Of a stretch of DNA of 17,103 bases, positions 1-6,509 are shown piece by piece; the stretch's first letter is position 1; each line of letters starts with the position of its first letter. The stretch is from positions 1 to 17,103 of the forward strand of contig JAWWBL010000035.1 of the NCBI GenBank assembly GCA_033720975.1. The letters run 5' to 3'. A model generated the notes under the pieces. The model did no database searches and was not told where the DNA came from. It saw only the letters and a program-made list of their open reading frames with translations. Origin of the DNA: JAWWBL01 sp033720975 (GTDB taxonomy: Bacteria > Actinomycetota > Acidimicrobiia > Spongiisociales > ZC4RG35). A program made the position numbers and the translations under genes.

Positions 1-396
1 GAAACCGCCGAATTCGTCGAAGTGCCAGTGGCCGCCCTCGTCCTTGGGGCAGGGAAGCTCTGAAAGGTCGGCATCGGTGAACCTGAGGATTTCGGTGCCG
101 GCAAACACACCATCACCATCGAACACCATCACGCCGGATGCTCGCGCGGTCTCACCGGTGTCCGAATCGGGGTGGAGGGGGCTACCCGGCGGAACACAGT
201 GGACACCCAAGGGGCCGTCGTCGTCGGGGTCGAAACAATGCCAGCCGGCGTCCTCGAGCTGCTCGATCGTGGGCCCGTGATCGCCGGGGCCAACGTCATC
301 AGGCGGACCATGGTTCTCGTGGTTGCCTGCCAGAGCGGCCGGCGCCATCAGGCCGGTGAGTATCAGTACCGCTACCAAGGTAACGATTCGTCTCAT
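1..396 (-). CDS. Small secreted protein of unknown function (3' end cut off by window edge)
   Basis: The frame is open from an ATG at 396 down to the window edge, giving 132 codons without a stop. A GGGAG ribosome site lies about 8 bases upstream. The product starts MRRIVTLVAVLIL and has a hydrophobic signal peptide ending near ALAG (residues 23-25), so it should be exported. The mature part is rich in Asp, Gly, Pro and His and has paired cysteines in GWHCFD and GVHCVPP, then a predicted beta-rich stretch (GVMVFDG, GTEILRF) and ELPCPKDEGG. I recognise the general look of conserved actinobacterial secreted proteins with a 'W-x-CF...G-V-HC-PPG' core, but no function. The C-terminus is missing. 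It is divergent from the membrane protein gene at 561. Confidence 0.8.
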   Translation of the reverse strand, partial: MRRIVTLVAVLILTGLMAPAALAGNHENHGPPDDVGPGDHGPTIEQLEDAGWHCFDPDDDGPLGVHCVPPGSPLHPDSDTGETARASGVMVFDGDGVFAGTEILRFTDADLSELPCPKDEGGHWHFDEFGGF

Positions 397-560
397 CTGT
401 CTTCTCCCTCATTCAACATGGTCATCAACGACAGCGATTTCGCTGCAACACCCCTGTAACCGTTTGAGACCCGTGGTTGGTTACGCCTCGACCACGACGC
501 GATGGCCTCCCTCGGGACGCAGACTCCTGCCTAGGTTTGGGGATGACGAGAGGAGCTGTG
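397..560. other. Divergent intergenic region with two inverted repeats
   Basis: This gap separates two divergent starts (396 minus, 561 plus), so it should hold both promoters. It contains a near-perfect palindrome, CAGCGA-TT-TCGCTG, at 432-445, and a looser inverted repeat, GTAACC at 456-461 with GGTTAC at 479-484. Either could be a regulator site. I cannot assign promoter boxes with confidence. Confidence 0.35.
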
Positions 561-1406
561 ATGCCGATACGTCAGACCTACTTCGCGCTGAGAGCCGGCC
601 TCGTTGTGCTGGTGCTCCTCTTGTTCGTCGCCGTGGCACTGGAGATCCTTGGGGTGGGTTGCCGCCTCGGCTCGATCAGCGCCTATTTCCACACTTCGGT
701 GCGGTCGGTCTTCGTGGGAACACTGTGTGCCATTGGAGCGCTCCTCTTGATCTATCGCGGCAACACCGACACCGAGAACATGCTGCTCAACTTCGCCGGC
801 TTCCTCGCTTTTCTCATCGCGTTCGTCCCAACCGAGCTCGATCAAGGGTGCCCGGGGGTGGCCGACGAGGCGATCATCTCGACCTCCGTCGCCAACAACG
901 TCTGGGCGGTCCTCTTCATCGGACTACTCGTCACCATCCTCACCGTCCTCTTCGATTGGAAAGGCGACGGGGAGGAGCACCTGAGCAGATACGCACGAGT
1001 GGCGCTGACCATCTCAGCGGTGGGACTCGCGGCCGGGGTTGCGGTCTTCATCTGGAACCGCGAGCTGGTTCTCGAGGCCGGCCACTCTGCAACCGCATTG
1101 GGCTTTTTCGCTCTGATAATCGCCGTGGTCTGGGCCAACGCATTGGACCTACACCGACAGGAAACAGGGTCTCCAACGGATTCGAGGATGGAGCTCGCCC
1201 GTCGGGCGGCTCGCAACCGATACGGGATCGTTGCGATCGCGATGACTGTCACGACACTTGGCGGGGTGCCTTTGGTGATCGCCAACCAAGGTCTGCTCTT
1301 CTGGTTGGAGGCGATCCTCATCGTCGAATTCGCCTTCTTCTGGTTCCTCCAGACGAGGGAGCTCCGGGGCGCAGCCACGAGGGCGATGGCCCGGGGCGGT
1401 GGCTGA
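561..1406 (+). CDS. Polytopic integral membrane protein, function unknown
   Basis: The start chosen is the ATG at 561 (MPIRQTYFAL), because AGGAG at 551-555 sits five bases upstream; in-frame codons further up have no such site. The product is 281 residues with about eight hydrophobic helices (roughly 12-32, 49-65, 75-90, 113-132, 145-164, 178-194, 221-241, 247-263). The loop with GSISAYFHTSVRSVFVG followed by YRGNTDTENMLLNFAG is a pattern I associate with a conserved but uncharacterised actinobacterial membrane family. I see no transporter or enzyme signature. The gene stands alone and ends in the terminator shared with the convergent fasciclin gene. Confidence 0.8.
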   Translation: MPIRQTYFALRAGLVVLVLLLFVAVALEILGVGCRLGSISAYFHTSVRSVFVGTLCAIGALLLIYRGNTDTENMLLNFAGFLAFLIAFVPTELDQGCPGVADEAIISTSVANNVWAVLFIGLLVTILTVLFDWKGDGEEHLSRYARVALTISAVGLAAGVAVFIWNRELVLEAGHSATALGFFALIIAVVWANALDLHRQETGSPTDSRMELARRAARNRYGIVAIAMTVTTLGGVPLVIANQGLLFWLEAILIVEFAFFWFLQTRELRGAATRAMARGGG

Positions 1407-1419
1407 AGCGAATCGAACA

Positions 1420-1451
1420 GAAGAAGAGGCCCTCGAAAGGGCCTCTTCTTC
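1420..1451. terminator. Bidirectional rho-independent-type terminator
   Basis: A perfect 13-bp inverted repeat (GAAGAAGAGGCCC at 1420-1432 and its complement at 1439-1451) encloses a six-base loop. It lies between two convergent genes, 13 bases after the plus-strand stop and 20 bases after the minus-strand stop. On the minus strand the 3' arm and following bases are T-rich (CTTCTTCTGTT), as expected of an intrinsic terminator. Confidence 0.85.
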
Positions 1452-1471
1452 GGTGGAGCCGGGATGGTGGA

Positions 1472-1987
1472 CTAAGGGAGGAGCACCCCGGCGGTGAGCA
1501 CGTGAACGATTCCGTTGCTGGCGGAGATGTCGGACGCGCCTAGGTCGATGCCCGCAGTGACCAACTCGCCGAGCGTCAGCTTGTCACCGTTCAGCATCTG
1601 AAACTGGCCGGCGGACAGGACCGACTTGGATGTCCGTCGCCCCTCGGTGACGTGGTAGCCAAGGATGTTCCCGAGTGCACCGTCGAGATCTCCGTCGTTG
1701 ATCATGGTGATGATGTCAGCTTCGGAAGCACCGAAGGTCGCTTCGAATGCGGCGTCGGTGGGGGCGAACACGGTGAAGTCGCCATCTCCATTGAGTAGTG
1801 GCACCAGTCCGGCTCGTGACACTGCTGCCACCAGGACGTCGAAATCGGAACTTGCCAGGGCGATCTGAACGATCGTCTGGTCACCAGGCTTGGCGGCCTC
1901 GGCCCACGAGGGCTTGCCGGCAGTAGCCGGAGCCGCAAGTGCCAGCGTCATCGCTGCGGCCACAGCAGCAACAATCATTTTTCTCAT
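1472..1987 (-). CDS. Secreted fasciclin (FAS1) domain protein
   Basis: The start at 1987 (MRKMIVAAVAA) is supported by AAGGAGG about seven bases upstream; an in-frame start at 2017 is less likely. The 171-residue product has a signal peptide cut near APATA-G (residue 23) and one FAS1 domain. Conserved FAS1 motifs are visible: FTVFAPTDAAF (H1 region), ILGYHVTEG (H2 region) and the C-terminal NGIVHVLTAGVLLP. FAS1 proteins are usually surface or secreted adhesion modules; the mycobacterial MPT70/MPT83 proteins belong to this family. There is no lipobox or C-terminal anchor, so it is probably released. It lies downstream of the ECF sigma/anti-sigma pair in the same direction, which recalls the mycobacterial link between FAS1 proteins and ECF factors, but a 218-base gap suggests its own promoter. 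Confidence 0.92.
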   Translation of the reverse strand: MRKMIVAAVAAAMTLALAAPATAGKPSWAEAAKPGDQTIVQIALASSDFDVLVAAVSRAGLVPLLNGDGDFTVFAPTDAAFEATFGASEADIITMINDGDLDGALGNILGYHVTEGRRTSKSVLSAGQFQMLNGDKLTLGELVTAGIDLGASDISASNGIVHVLTAGVLLP

Positions 1988-2022
1988 CTCGGAACCTCCT
2001 TGTGTTTCTTGTTCCACCCGTT

Positions 2023-2050
2023 ATTCGCTGCTGGGGCTCAAACCGGATGA
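2023..2050 (-). promoter_or_regulatory. Possible ECF-type promoter of the fasciclin gene
   Basis: Read on the minus strand, TCATCC (2050-2045), 16 bases and GCGAAT (2028-2023) precede the fasciclin start by 36 bases. From memory, the mycobacterial SigK consensus is CCATCC-N16/17-CCGAAT, so each box matches at five of six positions. SigK controls FAS1 proteins there. Two short boxes can match by chance, so this is tentative. Confidence 0.3.
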
Positions 2051-2093
2051 GAGAAAAAGAGGTCAGGAAGAGCGTGAGATGATCATTTCTCGT

Positions 2094-2140
2094 TTCTGTG
2101 CGGATTTACGGCCGAAAACGGCCCGTTTTCCCGCACAGAA
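2094..2140. repeat. Nested inverted repeats between the anti-sigma and fasciclin genes
   Basis: The outer arms TTCTGTGCGG (2094-2103) and CCGCACAGAA (2131-2140) are perfect complements. Inside is a second perfect hairpin, GAAAACG-GCC-CGTTTTC (2114-2130), whose right arm abuts the outer right arm. It follows the anti-sigma stop (2206) on the minus strand and may be a transcript-end structure or a processing site. No clear U-tract follows directly. Confidence 0.6.
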
Positions 2141-2205
2141 GGAAGACGTCGTTGGAGACCATTGAGCGAGTCGAGGCTCCACCCGGCTTCCCATCGGCGC
2201 CAGGG

Positions 2206-2850
2206 TCAGGTCGGAAGATTGGCTGTGGCGATGGTCCGGCTCCGATCACCAGTGGTGATCACGACCGCTGCGAGGTCCCCGGTTGCTATCGATGAGGCAC
2301 CGGCCACTCGAGCCGAGAGGTTCGGTGTCGGGCCCCAGGCAGCGACCTGCTCCCAATCCCCCGCCGCCGAAACTGCCCACGCCACGTAGCGGTCGCTCTG
2401 CGGCAGCGCCTCAAGGACGATCTCGACTGCGGTGCCCCACGGTTTCGATTCGAGCGCGACGGTGCCTTCGATTGGTGAATCCGCCTCGACGGCGATCACC
2501 GTGCGCCCGTCCTCATCTGCCGGACCGATCAGCGGGGACACGAGTGCGATGCCGGCGGCCGCCGCCGCAACCAGCGCCGCCCATCTCCATCGTCGTCTGC
2601 TCCGCAACACAGCGGACCACTCCGAGTCGAGCATCGCGGCAGCACTGTCGAGGATCCTGTCCGGAGCAGGTTCGGGCTCGGGCCGCTCGACCAATTTCAG
2701 CAAACCCGGCAACGCCGTGAACCTCGTCACCGCCTCGGCGCAGTCCGAACAAGTCTTGAGGTGGGACTCGAATCGACGCCTGTCTTCTGGGTCGAGTGCC
2801 CCCAACACATAGGCTGCGGCCCACTCCCTGACCTCGCGATGTTCATCCAT
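2206..2850 (-). CDS. Membrane anti-sigma factor with zinc-binding ZAS motif (RslA/RskA-like)
   Basis: This 214-residue protein begins MDEHREVREWAAAYVLGALD, a typical anti-sigma N-terminus, and carries the zinc anti-sigma motif H30-x3-C34-x2-C37 (HLKTCSDC). A single membrane helix follows an arginine-rich stop (RSRRRWRW) at about residues 89-108. The remaining ~105 residues form an extracytoplasmic domain resembling RskA-type C-terminal domains (LEALPQSDRYVAWAV). The N-terminal domain should bind and hold the ECF sigma factor. Its ATG overlaps the sigma stop by eight bases (ATGGATGA), implying translational coupling. In related systems, oxidation or loss of zinc at the His/Cys cluster, or proteolysis, frees the sigma factor; which signal acts here is not visible. 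Confidence 0.92.
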   Translation of the reverse strand: MDEHREVREWAAAYVLGALDPEDRRRFESHLKTCSDCAEAVTRFTALPGLLKLVERPEPEPAPDRILDSAAAMLDSEWSAVLRSRRRWRWAALVAAAAAGIALVSPLIGPADEDGRTVIAVEADSPIEGTVALESKPWGTAVEIVLEALPQSDRYVAWAVSAAGDWEQVAAWGPTPNLSARVAGASSIATGDLAAVVITTGDRSRTIATANLPT

Positions 2851-3376
2851 CCAACATCCCCCTCTCCTCCAAGGACGACCTCAGCCTTCTCATCCCATAG
2901 AACAACCGGGATTTCACCGTGCCGGCCGGAACTTCCAGCCGGTCCGCTATCTCGGAGACGGTTCGGCCTTCGTAGTAGGCCTCGACGATCACCTGGCGAT
3001 GCTGCTCGGACAGCTCGAGGATCGCTTCCCGGACGAGACTCGACTCGACGAGACGGTCGACATCGGAATCCTCCGGCTGGTCAGTGTCGTGTCCATCAAC
3101 AACCCGAAGATGACGTCGTGCAGCTCGATAGTGATCGGTGGCGGTGTTCCTCAAAATCCCGAACAACCATGCTCTCTCCTCTCCCCGGCCCGGATCGTAT
3201 TGCTCATGGGACCGCCAGGCCTTCACCAGCGTCTCTGCCACCGCTTCTTCGGCGTCCCTGGGATCACCCATCCGCTGTAGCGCCCAGCCGTACAGGGCCG
3301 ACCCGTGCTCGCGGTGGAGCCGCCGCAGGAAACGGTCCGCCGGGTCGCTGGGAACAGAATCAACTCCACGTGACAT
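2843..3376 (-). CDS. ECF RNA polymerase sigma factor, SigL-like
   Basis: The 177-residue product has the two-domain ECF layout. Region 2 (about residues 14-85) includes EEAVAETLVKAW and ERAWLFGILRNTATDHYR. Region 4 (about 115-170) includes LSEQHRQVIVEAYYEG, VSEIADRLEVPAGTVKSRL (helix-turn-helix) and a C-terminal LRSSLEERGML. The YYEG...KSRLFYGMRRLR region resembles mycobacterial SigL as I remember it. I chose the ATG at 3376; a TTG at 3385 is the alternative. Neither has a convincing Shine-Dalgarno site. The upstream lipoprotein gene ends only 21 bases away and the anti-sigma gene overlaps its end, so lipoprotein, sigma and anti-sigma genes probably form one transcript. The likely target promoters are those at 4290-4317 and 4804-4832. 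Confidence 0.93.
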   Translation of the reverse strand: MSRGVDSVPSDPADRFLRRLHREHGSALYGWALQRMGDPRDAEEAVAETLVKAWRSHEQYDPGRGEERAWLFGILRNTATDHYRAARRHLRVVDGHDTDQPEDSDVDRLVESSLVREAILELSEQHRQVIVEAYYEGRTVSEIADRLEVPAGTVKSRLFYGMRRLRSSLEERGMLDG

Positions 3377-3397
3377 AGGTGCCAAGTCTGGTACGTG

Positions 3398-4246
3398 TCA
3401 GGAGATCGCGTCTCCTGCCGGAGAGACGACGAACCAAATTCCGTTCAGACCCTGGCCGTTGGTGTCGCCCGGCGCCGAGTCCCCTGCGAAGTAGTACAGC
3501 GGCCAGCCGTTGTAGGTCACCTGAGTCGACCCGTCGGTCCTAGTGACCGTGTCGATCAGGGAGGCATCGACACCCGATCCCGCCGTCACCATGCCTGTGA
3601 AAGGTGGCCAATTCTGCTCGCACTGGTCGTAGCAGGTGCTCTCGCCCTGAGCGTCGGGGGTGAACAGGTAGAGGGTGTTTCCTTCCCCGTCGCTGAGAAT
3701 GTCACCCAGGTCGGACGTCACGACCTGGAGGGCTCCCGATGTCTCAGATGAGGTGACCGTTACTTCCGCACCGACGACTGCAACCGAACCGTCCGCCGTT
3801 GTGGCGGGTATGTCGACTGCGTTGTCCGGAGGGGCGAACAGATACTGCCCATCCTCGTCCATGTCGATGTGGGCCATGGGAAACAGGAGATCTGTAGCCG
3901 TCAACGGCGGATCGAGCTGGACAACAACGTCGGTGGACGTCCCGGCAGGCAACAGATTGGAATTCCCGATTATGGGGCCGGGAGAACCTCCGGCATTCCC
4001 GTGAACGGCGATGAAGCCAGGTGCGGGGAGTGTCACGGAAGCCACGACGATCGACGTCCCGTCGGACTCTTGGGCATTGAACACCACCTCGGCAGGAGAC
4101 GTCGGTGGGCCGGGCTGGGTCGTCGAAGGCGGATCGCTCACAGGTGGCGGTGCAGTAGGAGTGGTCGTCGACGTAGTAGATGTCTCGCCATTGCATGCCA
4201 CGAACACCATCGCCAGCGCCGTCACGGCGATCGCCGTCCGTCTCAT
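3398..4246 (-). CDS. Lipoprotein with DUF7282-like domain and 'secreted repeat' (Lipoprotein_15) domain
   Basis: The ATG at 4246 is preceded by AGGAGGT. The 282-residue product has a lipoprotein signal (MRRTAIAVTALAMVFVAC, lipid Cys at 18) and a Thr/Pro/Ser linker to about residue 50. A first domain at about 52-165 (VVFNAQESDG, FIAVHGNAGG, LFPMAHIDMDEDG) resembles DUF7282. The C-terminal domain at about 180-280 is the Lipoprotein_15 'secreted repeat': GEGNTLYLFTPD, STCYDQCEQNWPPF, DGSTQVTYNGWPLYYFAGD and NGIWFVVSPAGD. That family is of unknown biochemical function; it is common in actinobacterial lipoproteins and often sits beside ECF sigma genes. Here it is the first gene of the probable lipoprotein-sigma-anti-sigma operon with its own ECF-type promoter, so it may be both a target and part of the sensing system. 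The two-domain assignment is by motif memory. Confidence 0.88.
   Translation of the reverse strand: MRRTAIAVTALAMVFVACNGETSTTSTTTPTAPPPVSDPPSTTQPGPPTSPAEVVFNAQESDGTSIVVASVTLPAPGFIAVHGNAGGSPGPIIGNSNLLPAGTSTDVVVQLDPPLTATDLLFPMAHIDMDEDGQYLFAPPDNAVDIPATTADGSVAVVGAEVTVTSSETSGALQVVTSDLGDILSDGEGNTLYLFTPDAQGESTCYDQCEQNWPPFTGMVTAGSGVDASLIDTVTRTDGSTQVTYNGWPLYYFAGDSAPGDTNGQGLNGIWFVVSPAGDAIS
3399..3417. repeat. Hairpin over the lipoprotein stop codon, just upstream of the sigma gene
   Basis: CAGGAGA (3399-3405) and TCTCCTG (3411-3417) are perfect 7-bp arms around a five-base loop. The structure covers the last codons and stop of the lipoprotein gene, 23 to 41 bases upstream of the sigma ATG. It may reduce readthrough or translation into the sigma gene, or protect the upstream message. 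Confidence 0.5.
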
Positions 4247-4289
4247 CGGTACCTCCTGGTCAGGCTTGCCTGGTCGGTTGCTGAAAAGG

Positions 4290-4317
4290 AATACGGATCA
4301 ACAGCCACATCGGTTCA
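4290..4317 (-). promoter_or_regulatory. ECF-type promoter of the lipoprotein-sigma-anti-sigma operon
   Basis: On the minus strand, TGAACC (4317-4312), 16 bases and CGTATT (4295-4290) lie upstream of the ATG at 4246. The -10 box ends 44 bases before the start codon, allowing a leader of about 37 bases with the AGGAGGT site. Both hexamers recur at 4804-4832. From memory, mycobacterial SigL uses TGAACC-N16/17-CGTGTC, which agrees at the -35 box and the CGT core. Confidence 0.72.
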
Positions 4318-4355
4318 CCTGCCGCTGCACCGGCAACCTGGGCTCGAGCGTCGAT

Positions 4356-4760
4356 CTATGGCTCGACGGTGATCGAGCCGGTCATGTCGGGATGGATCGC
4401 GCAGAAGAACTCGTACTCGCCCGGCGCGTCGAATGTGAAAGTGAATGTGTCACCGCCGCCAAGAGTTCCGCTGTTGAACACGTCGTCGACCGATGTCCAG
4501 GTGTGATCCACCGAATCGCGGTTCTCGACTTCGAGCGTGGTCCCAACCGACACCGTGTCAGCCCCCTGGAACCGGAACCCGGAGATGAAGATGAGTGGTT
4601 CCGCGGCAGCGGTCGTTGTTGGCGCCGGTGCAGTCGTGGTTGGAGCAGGAGGGGCCGTTGTCGTTGGCGCAGAGGTGGTAGTCGGATCGGGGGTCGCTTG
4701 CTCCGTGCAAGAAGTCGCAGCAACTGCCAGCGCGACTATCAGCAAGATGGTTCGATTCAC
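4356..4760 (-). CDS. Cupredoxin (plastocyanin/amicyanin-like) lipoprotein
   Basis: The start is the GTG at 4760, with GGAGA about six bases upstream. The 134-residue product has a lipobox ending AATSC (Cys18), a low-complexity linker of Pro, Thr and Ala (about 24-53), and a single cupredoxin domain (about 55-134). The four type 1 copper ligands are all present: His86 (VDHTW) and the C-terminal cluster Cys120, His123 and Met126 in FFCAIHPDM, with amicyanin-like C-x2-H-x2-M spacing. It should bind one copper and carry electrons, or hold copper, on the outer face of the membrane. Its promoter matches that of the neighbouring sigma operon, so it is probably under the same ECF factor. The redox partner is not visible. 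Confidence 0.93.
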   Translation of the reverse strand: MNRTILLIVALAVAATSCTEQATPDPTTTSAPTTTAPPAPTTTAPAPTTTAAAEPLIFISGFRFQGADTVSVGTTLEVENRDSVDHTWTSVDDVFNSGTLGGGDTFTFTFDAPGEYEFFCAIHPDMTGSITVEP

Positions 4761-4803
4761 GTTCGTCTCCGATCTTCGTGTGGGTTGCTCTCGCGTGAGG
4801 GTT

Positions 4804-4832
4804 AATACGACCGTTAACTCTCGAGCGGTTCA
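4804..4832 (-). promoter_or_regulatory. ECF-type promoter of the cupredoxin gene
   Basis: On the minus strand, TGAACC (4832-4827), 17 bases and CGTATT (4809-4804) precede the GTG at 4760. The -10 box is again 44 bases from the start codon, as at 4290-4317. An inverted repeat, GTTAA (4801-4805) with TTAAC (4814-4818), straddles the -10 box and could be an additional operator. Confidence 0.72.
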
Positions 4833-4862
4833 ATCCTTCCCCTCGTCATCAACGATCAGGAC

Positions 4863-6338
4863 CTACCGGATGTTCCGGAAACGCGTCTCCGTCAAGTTGC
4901 CAATGAGCTGTGCCTCTTCGGCGATTCGCCTCGCCATTCTGCCGAAAATCGCGATGTGGAAGGGATAGAGCGCAAACCAATAGAGACGCCCAAGCAACCC
5001 CTTGGGACGAAAGGCGGCGGTTTGGATCAGCTTCGAGCCTTTCTCGTGAGGCACCGCTTCGAATGAGAGCCAGGCTTCCCCGGGCATCCGCATCTCGGCG
5101 AACAGCTGAACCGAGCGGCCGGGATCGACAGAGGCGACTCTCCAGAAGTCGAGCGCTTCCCCCGCCCTCAGCTCGGTCGGGTGTCGACGACCTCTTCGGA
5201 GCCCGACACCGCCAAAGAGCGAGTCGAGCATCCCACGCAACGACCATGCCCAGTTCATCGTGTAGTACCCAACGCCGCCACCCAGCCTGGCGAACGAACG
5301 GAACAGGTCATGCGGAGTGGCCGAGGAGTGCACCTCTCGGGTGTCGGTGAGCAAAGCGCCGCCGGACCAGGCGGGGTCACTGGGAAGCTTCTGGGCCGGG
5401 CTGGGTGAGGCGTCCGACCATCTGGTGGTGACCTCCAGCTCCACCGATCGTTTCAGAGCAAGTGCGACCGCCTCTCTGTACCCGAGCAGTGGTCTTGCGA
5501 CCCGTTCGGCATAACGGTTGTCGGAGACAATGACCTCTACTTTGAGACTCTCGACCAATGGCTTCGCGACCGAGGCCGGCAGAGGGGTGACGAGACCCAC
5601 CCAATGGCTCGAGAGACGAGGAGTCAAGACAGGCACGGGGATGATGAGCCGCCGAGGAAGCCCAGCTTCTTCGGCGTAGATCCGCATCATCTCTTCATAT
5701 GTGAGCCGATCGGGACCTCCAATCTCGATCACGTGACTCTCGTCGCCGGCTTCGCCCAGAGCGCTGAGCAAGACCTGGAGAACATTGCCAACCGCTATCG
5801 GCTGACACTGGGACCTCACCCAGGAAGGAGTGATCATGACCGGCAGAACTTCTGTCAGGTAGCGAAGCATCTCGAAAGACACCGAACCCGAGCCGATGAT
5901 GACAGCTGCGCGGAGCTCGGTCACTGGAACGGACCCCGAAGCGAGCACCCTCCCCACCTCGTGTCGGCTCTCCAAGTGCGGGCTCATCTCGCCGCCAGGG
6001 CCAAGACCGCCCAAATAGACGATTCGACGAATAGCCGCTTCCTCGGCGGCATCGCGAAAGTTCGCCGCTGCGGACCGATCCCGATCACGAAAGTCGGCGC
6101 CGCCGGGCTCCATCGAATGGATCAAATAGAAGGCGACGTCACAGCCGGTCATTGCAGCGTCGAGACTTGACCGGTCCAGAACGTCGGCCTGCGCCACCTC
6201 GACCAGATCACTCCACGGCTGTTGGGCGAGTTTGTCGCCGTCACGTACCAAGCAACGGACCTCGTGTCCCGCATCAAGCAGACGTGGCACGACGCGCCCT
6301 CCGATATAGCCGGTCGCACCGGTCACCAACACTCTCAT
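4863..6338 (-). CDS. NAD(P)-binding SDR-family protein with C-terminal DUF2867 domain
   Basis: The ATG at 6338 begins MRVLVTGATGYIGG, which starts the Rossmann fold exactly as expected; the frame stays open further upstream, but that part is not protein-like. The product is 491 residues. The nucleotide-binding motif is TGATGYIGG (residues 6-14), followed by CLVRD, VAFYLIHSM and RIVYLGGLGPGG, as in atypical extended SDRs. From about residue 325 the sequence becomes DUF2867-like (HDLFRSFARLGGG, GYYTMNWAW, GEALDFWRV, and a C-terminal LYWFALYPFHIAIFGRM). This fusion is common in actinobacteria; its substrate is unknown. Only a weak AAGGT precedes the start. It is divergent from the binding-protein gene at 6510. 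Confidence 0.88.
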   Translation of the reverse strand: MRVLVTGATGYIGGRVVPRLLDAGHEVRCLVRDGDKLAQQPWSDLVEVAQADVLDRSSLDAAMTGCDVAFYLIHSMEPGGADFRDRDRSAAANFRDAAEEAAIRRIVYLGGLGPGGEMSPHLESRHEVGRVLASGSVPVTELRAAVIIGSGSVSFEMLRYLTEVLPVMITPSWVRSQCQPIAVGNVLQVLLSALGEAGDESHVIEIGGPDRLTYEEMMRIYAEEAGLPRRLIIPVPVLTPRLSSHWVGLVTPLPASVAKPLVESLKVEVIVSDNRYAERVARPLLGYREAVALALKRSVELEVTTRWSDASPSPAQKLPSDPAWSGGALLTDTREVHSSATPHDLFRSFARLGGGVGYYTMNWAWSLRGMLDSLFGGVGLRRGRRHPTELRAGEALDFWRVASVDPGRSVQLFAEMRMPGEAWLSFEAVPHEKGSKLIQTAAFRPKGLLGRLYWFALYPFHIAIFGRMARRIAEEAQLIGNLTETRFRNIR

Positions 6339-6451
6339 CGCAGGTGACCTTCGAGGTTCAAACTTCGGGCTTTCCGTTGGTCGAGCACACCCGTCATTCG
6401 CAGCAGCGCGCCCCGTCGGATTGAGCCGAGCACAAATTTCACGCCGCGCTT

Positions 6452-6481
6452 TTGTCTCGGGGATGTCTCTTTGGATATGAC
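6452..6481 (+). promoter_or_regulatory. Possible housekeeping promoter of the binding-protein gene
   Basis: TTGTCT (6452-6457) and TATGAC (6476-6481), 18 bases apart, precede the ATG at 6510 by a distance that fits a leader of about 22 bases. Both boxes deviate from the consensus, so this is weak. Confidence 0.28.
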
Positions 6482-6509
6482 ACGCAGACGCGGGCATAGG
6501 AGGTGCACG

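Noticed and set aside
323..1543. Long plus-strand frame (406 codons) overlapping the membrane protein gene
   Set aside because: Its translation is Arg/Pro/Gly-rich without domains and it shadows the membrane gene that has the ribosome site and helices; it also runs through the terminator and into the fasciclin gene.
6355..6360. TGAACC (minus strand) upstream of the SDR/DUF2867 gene as a third ECF promoter
   Set aside because: At 16-17 bases downstream there is no CGT box, and the -10 position would fall on the start codon.
6339..6497. N-terminal extension of the SDR/DUF2867 protein
   Set aside because: The Rossmann strand begins at the ATG at 6338, and the extension would run through the divergent promoter region.
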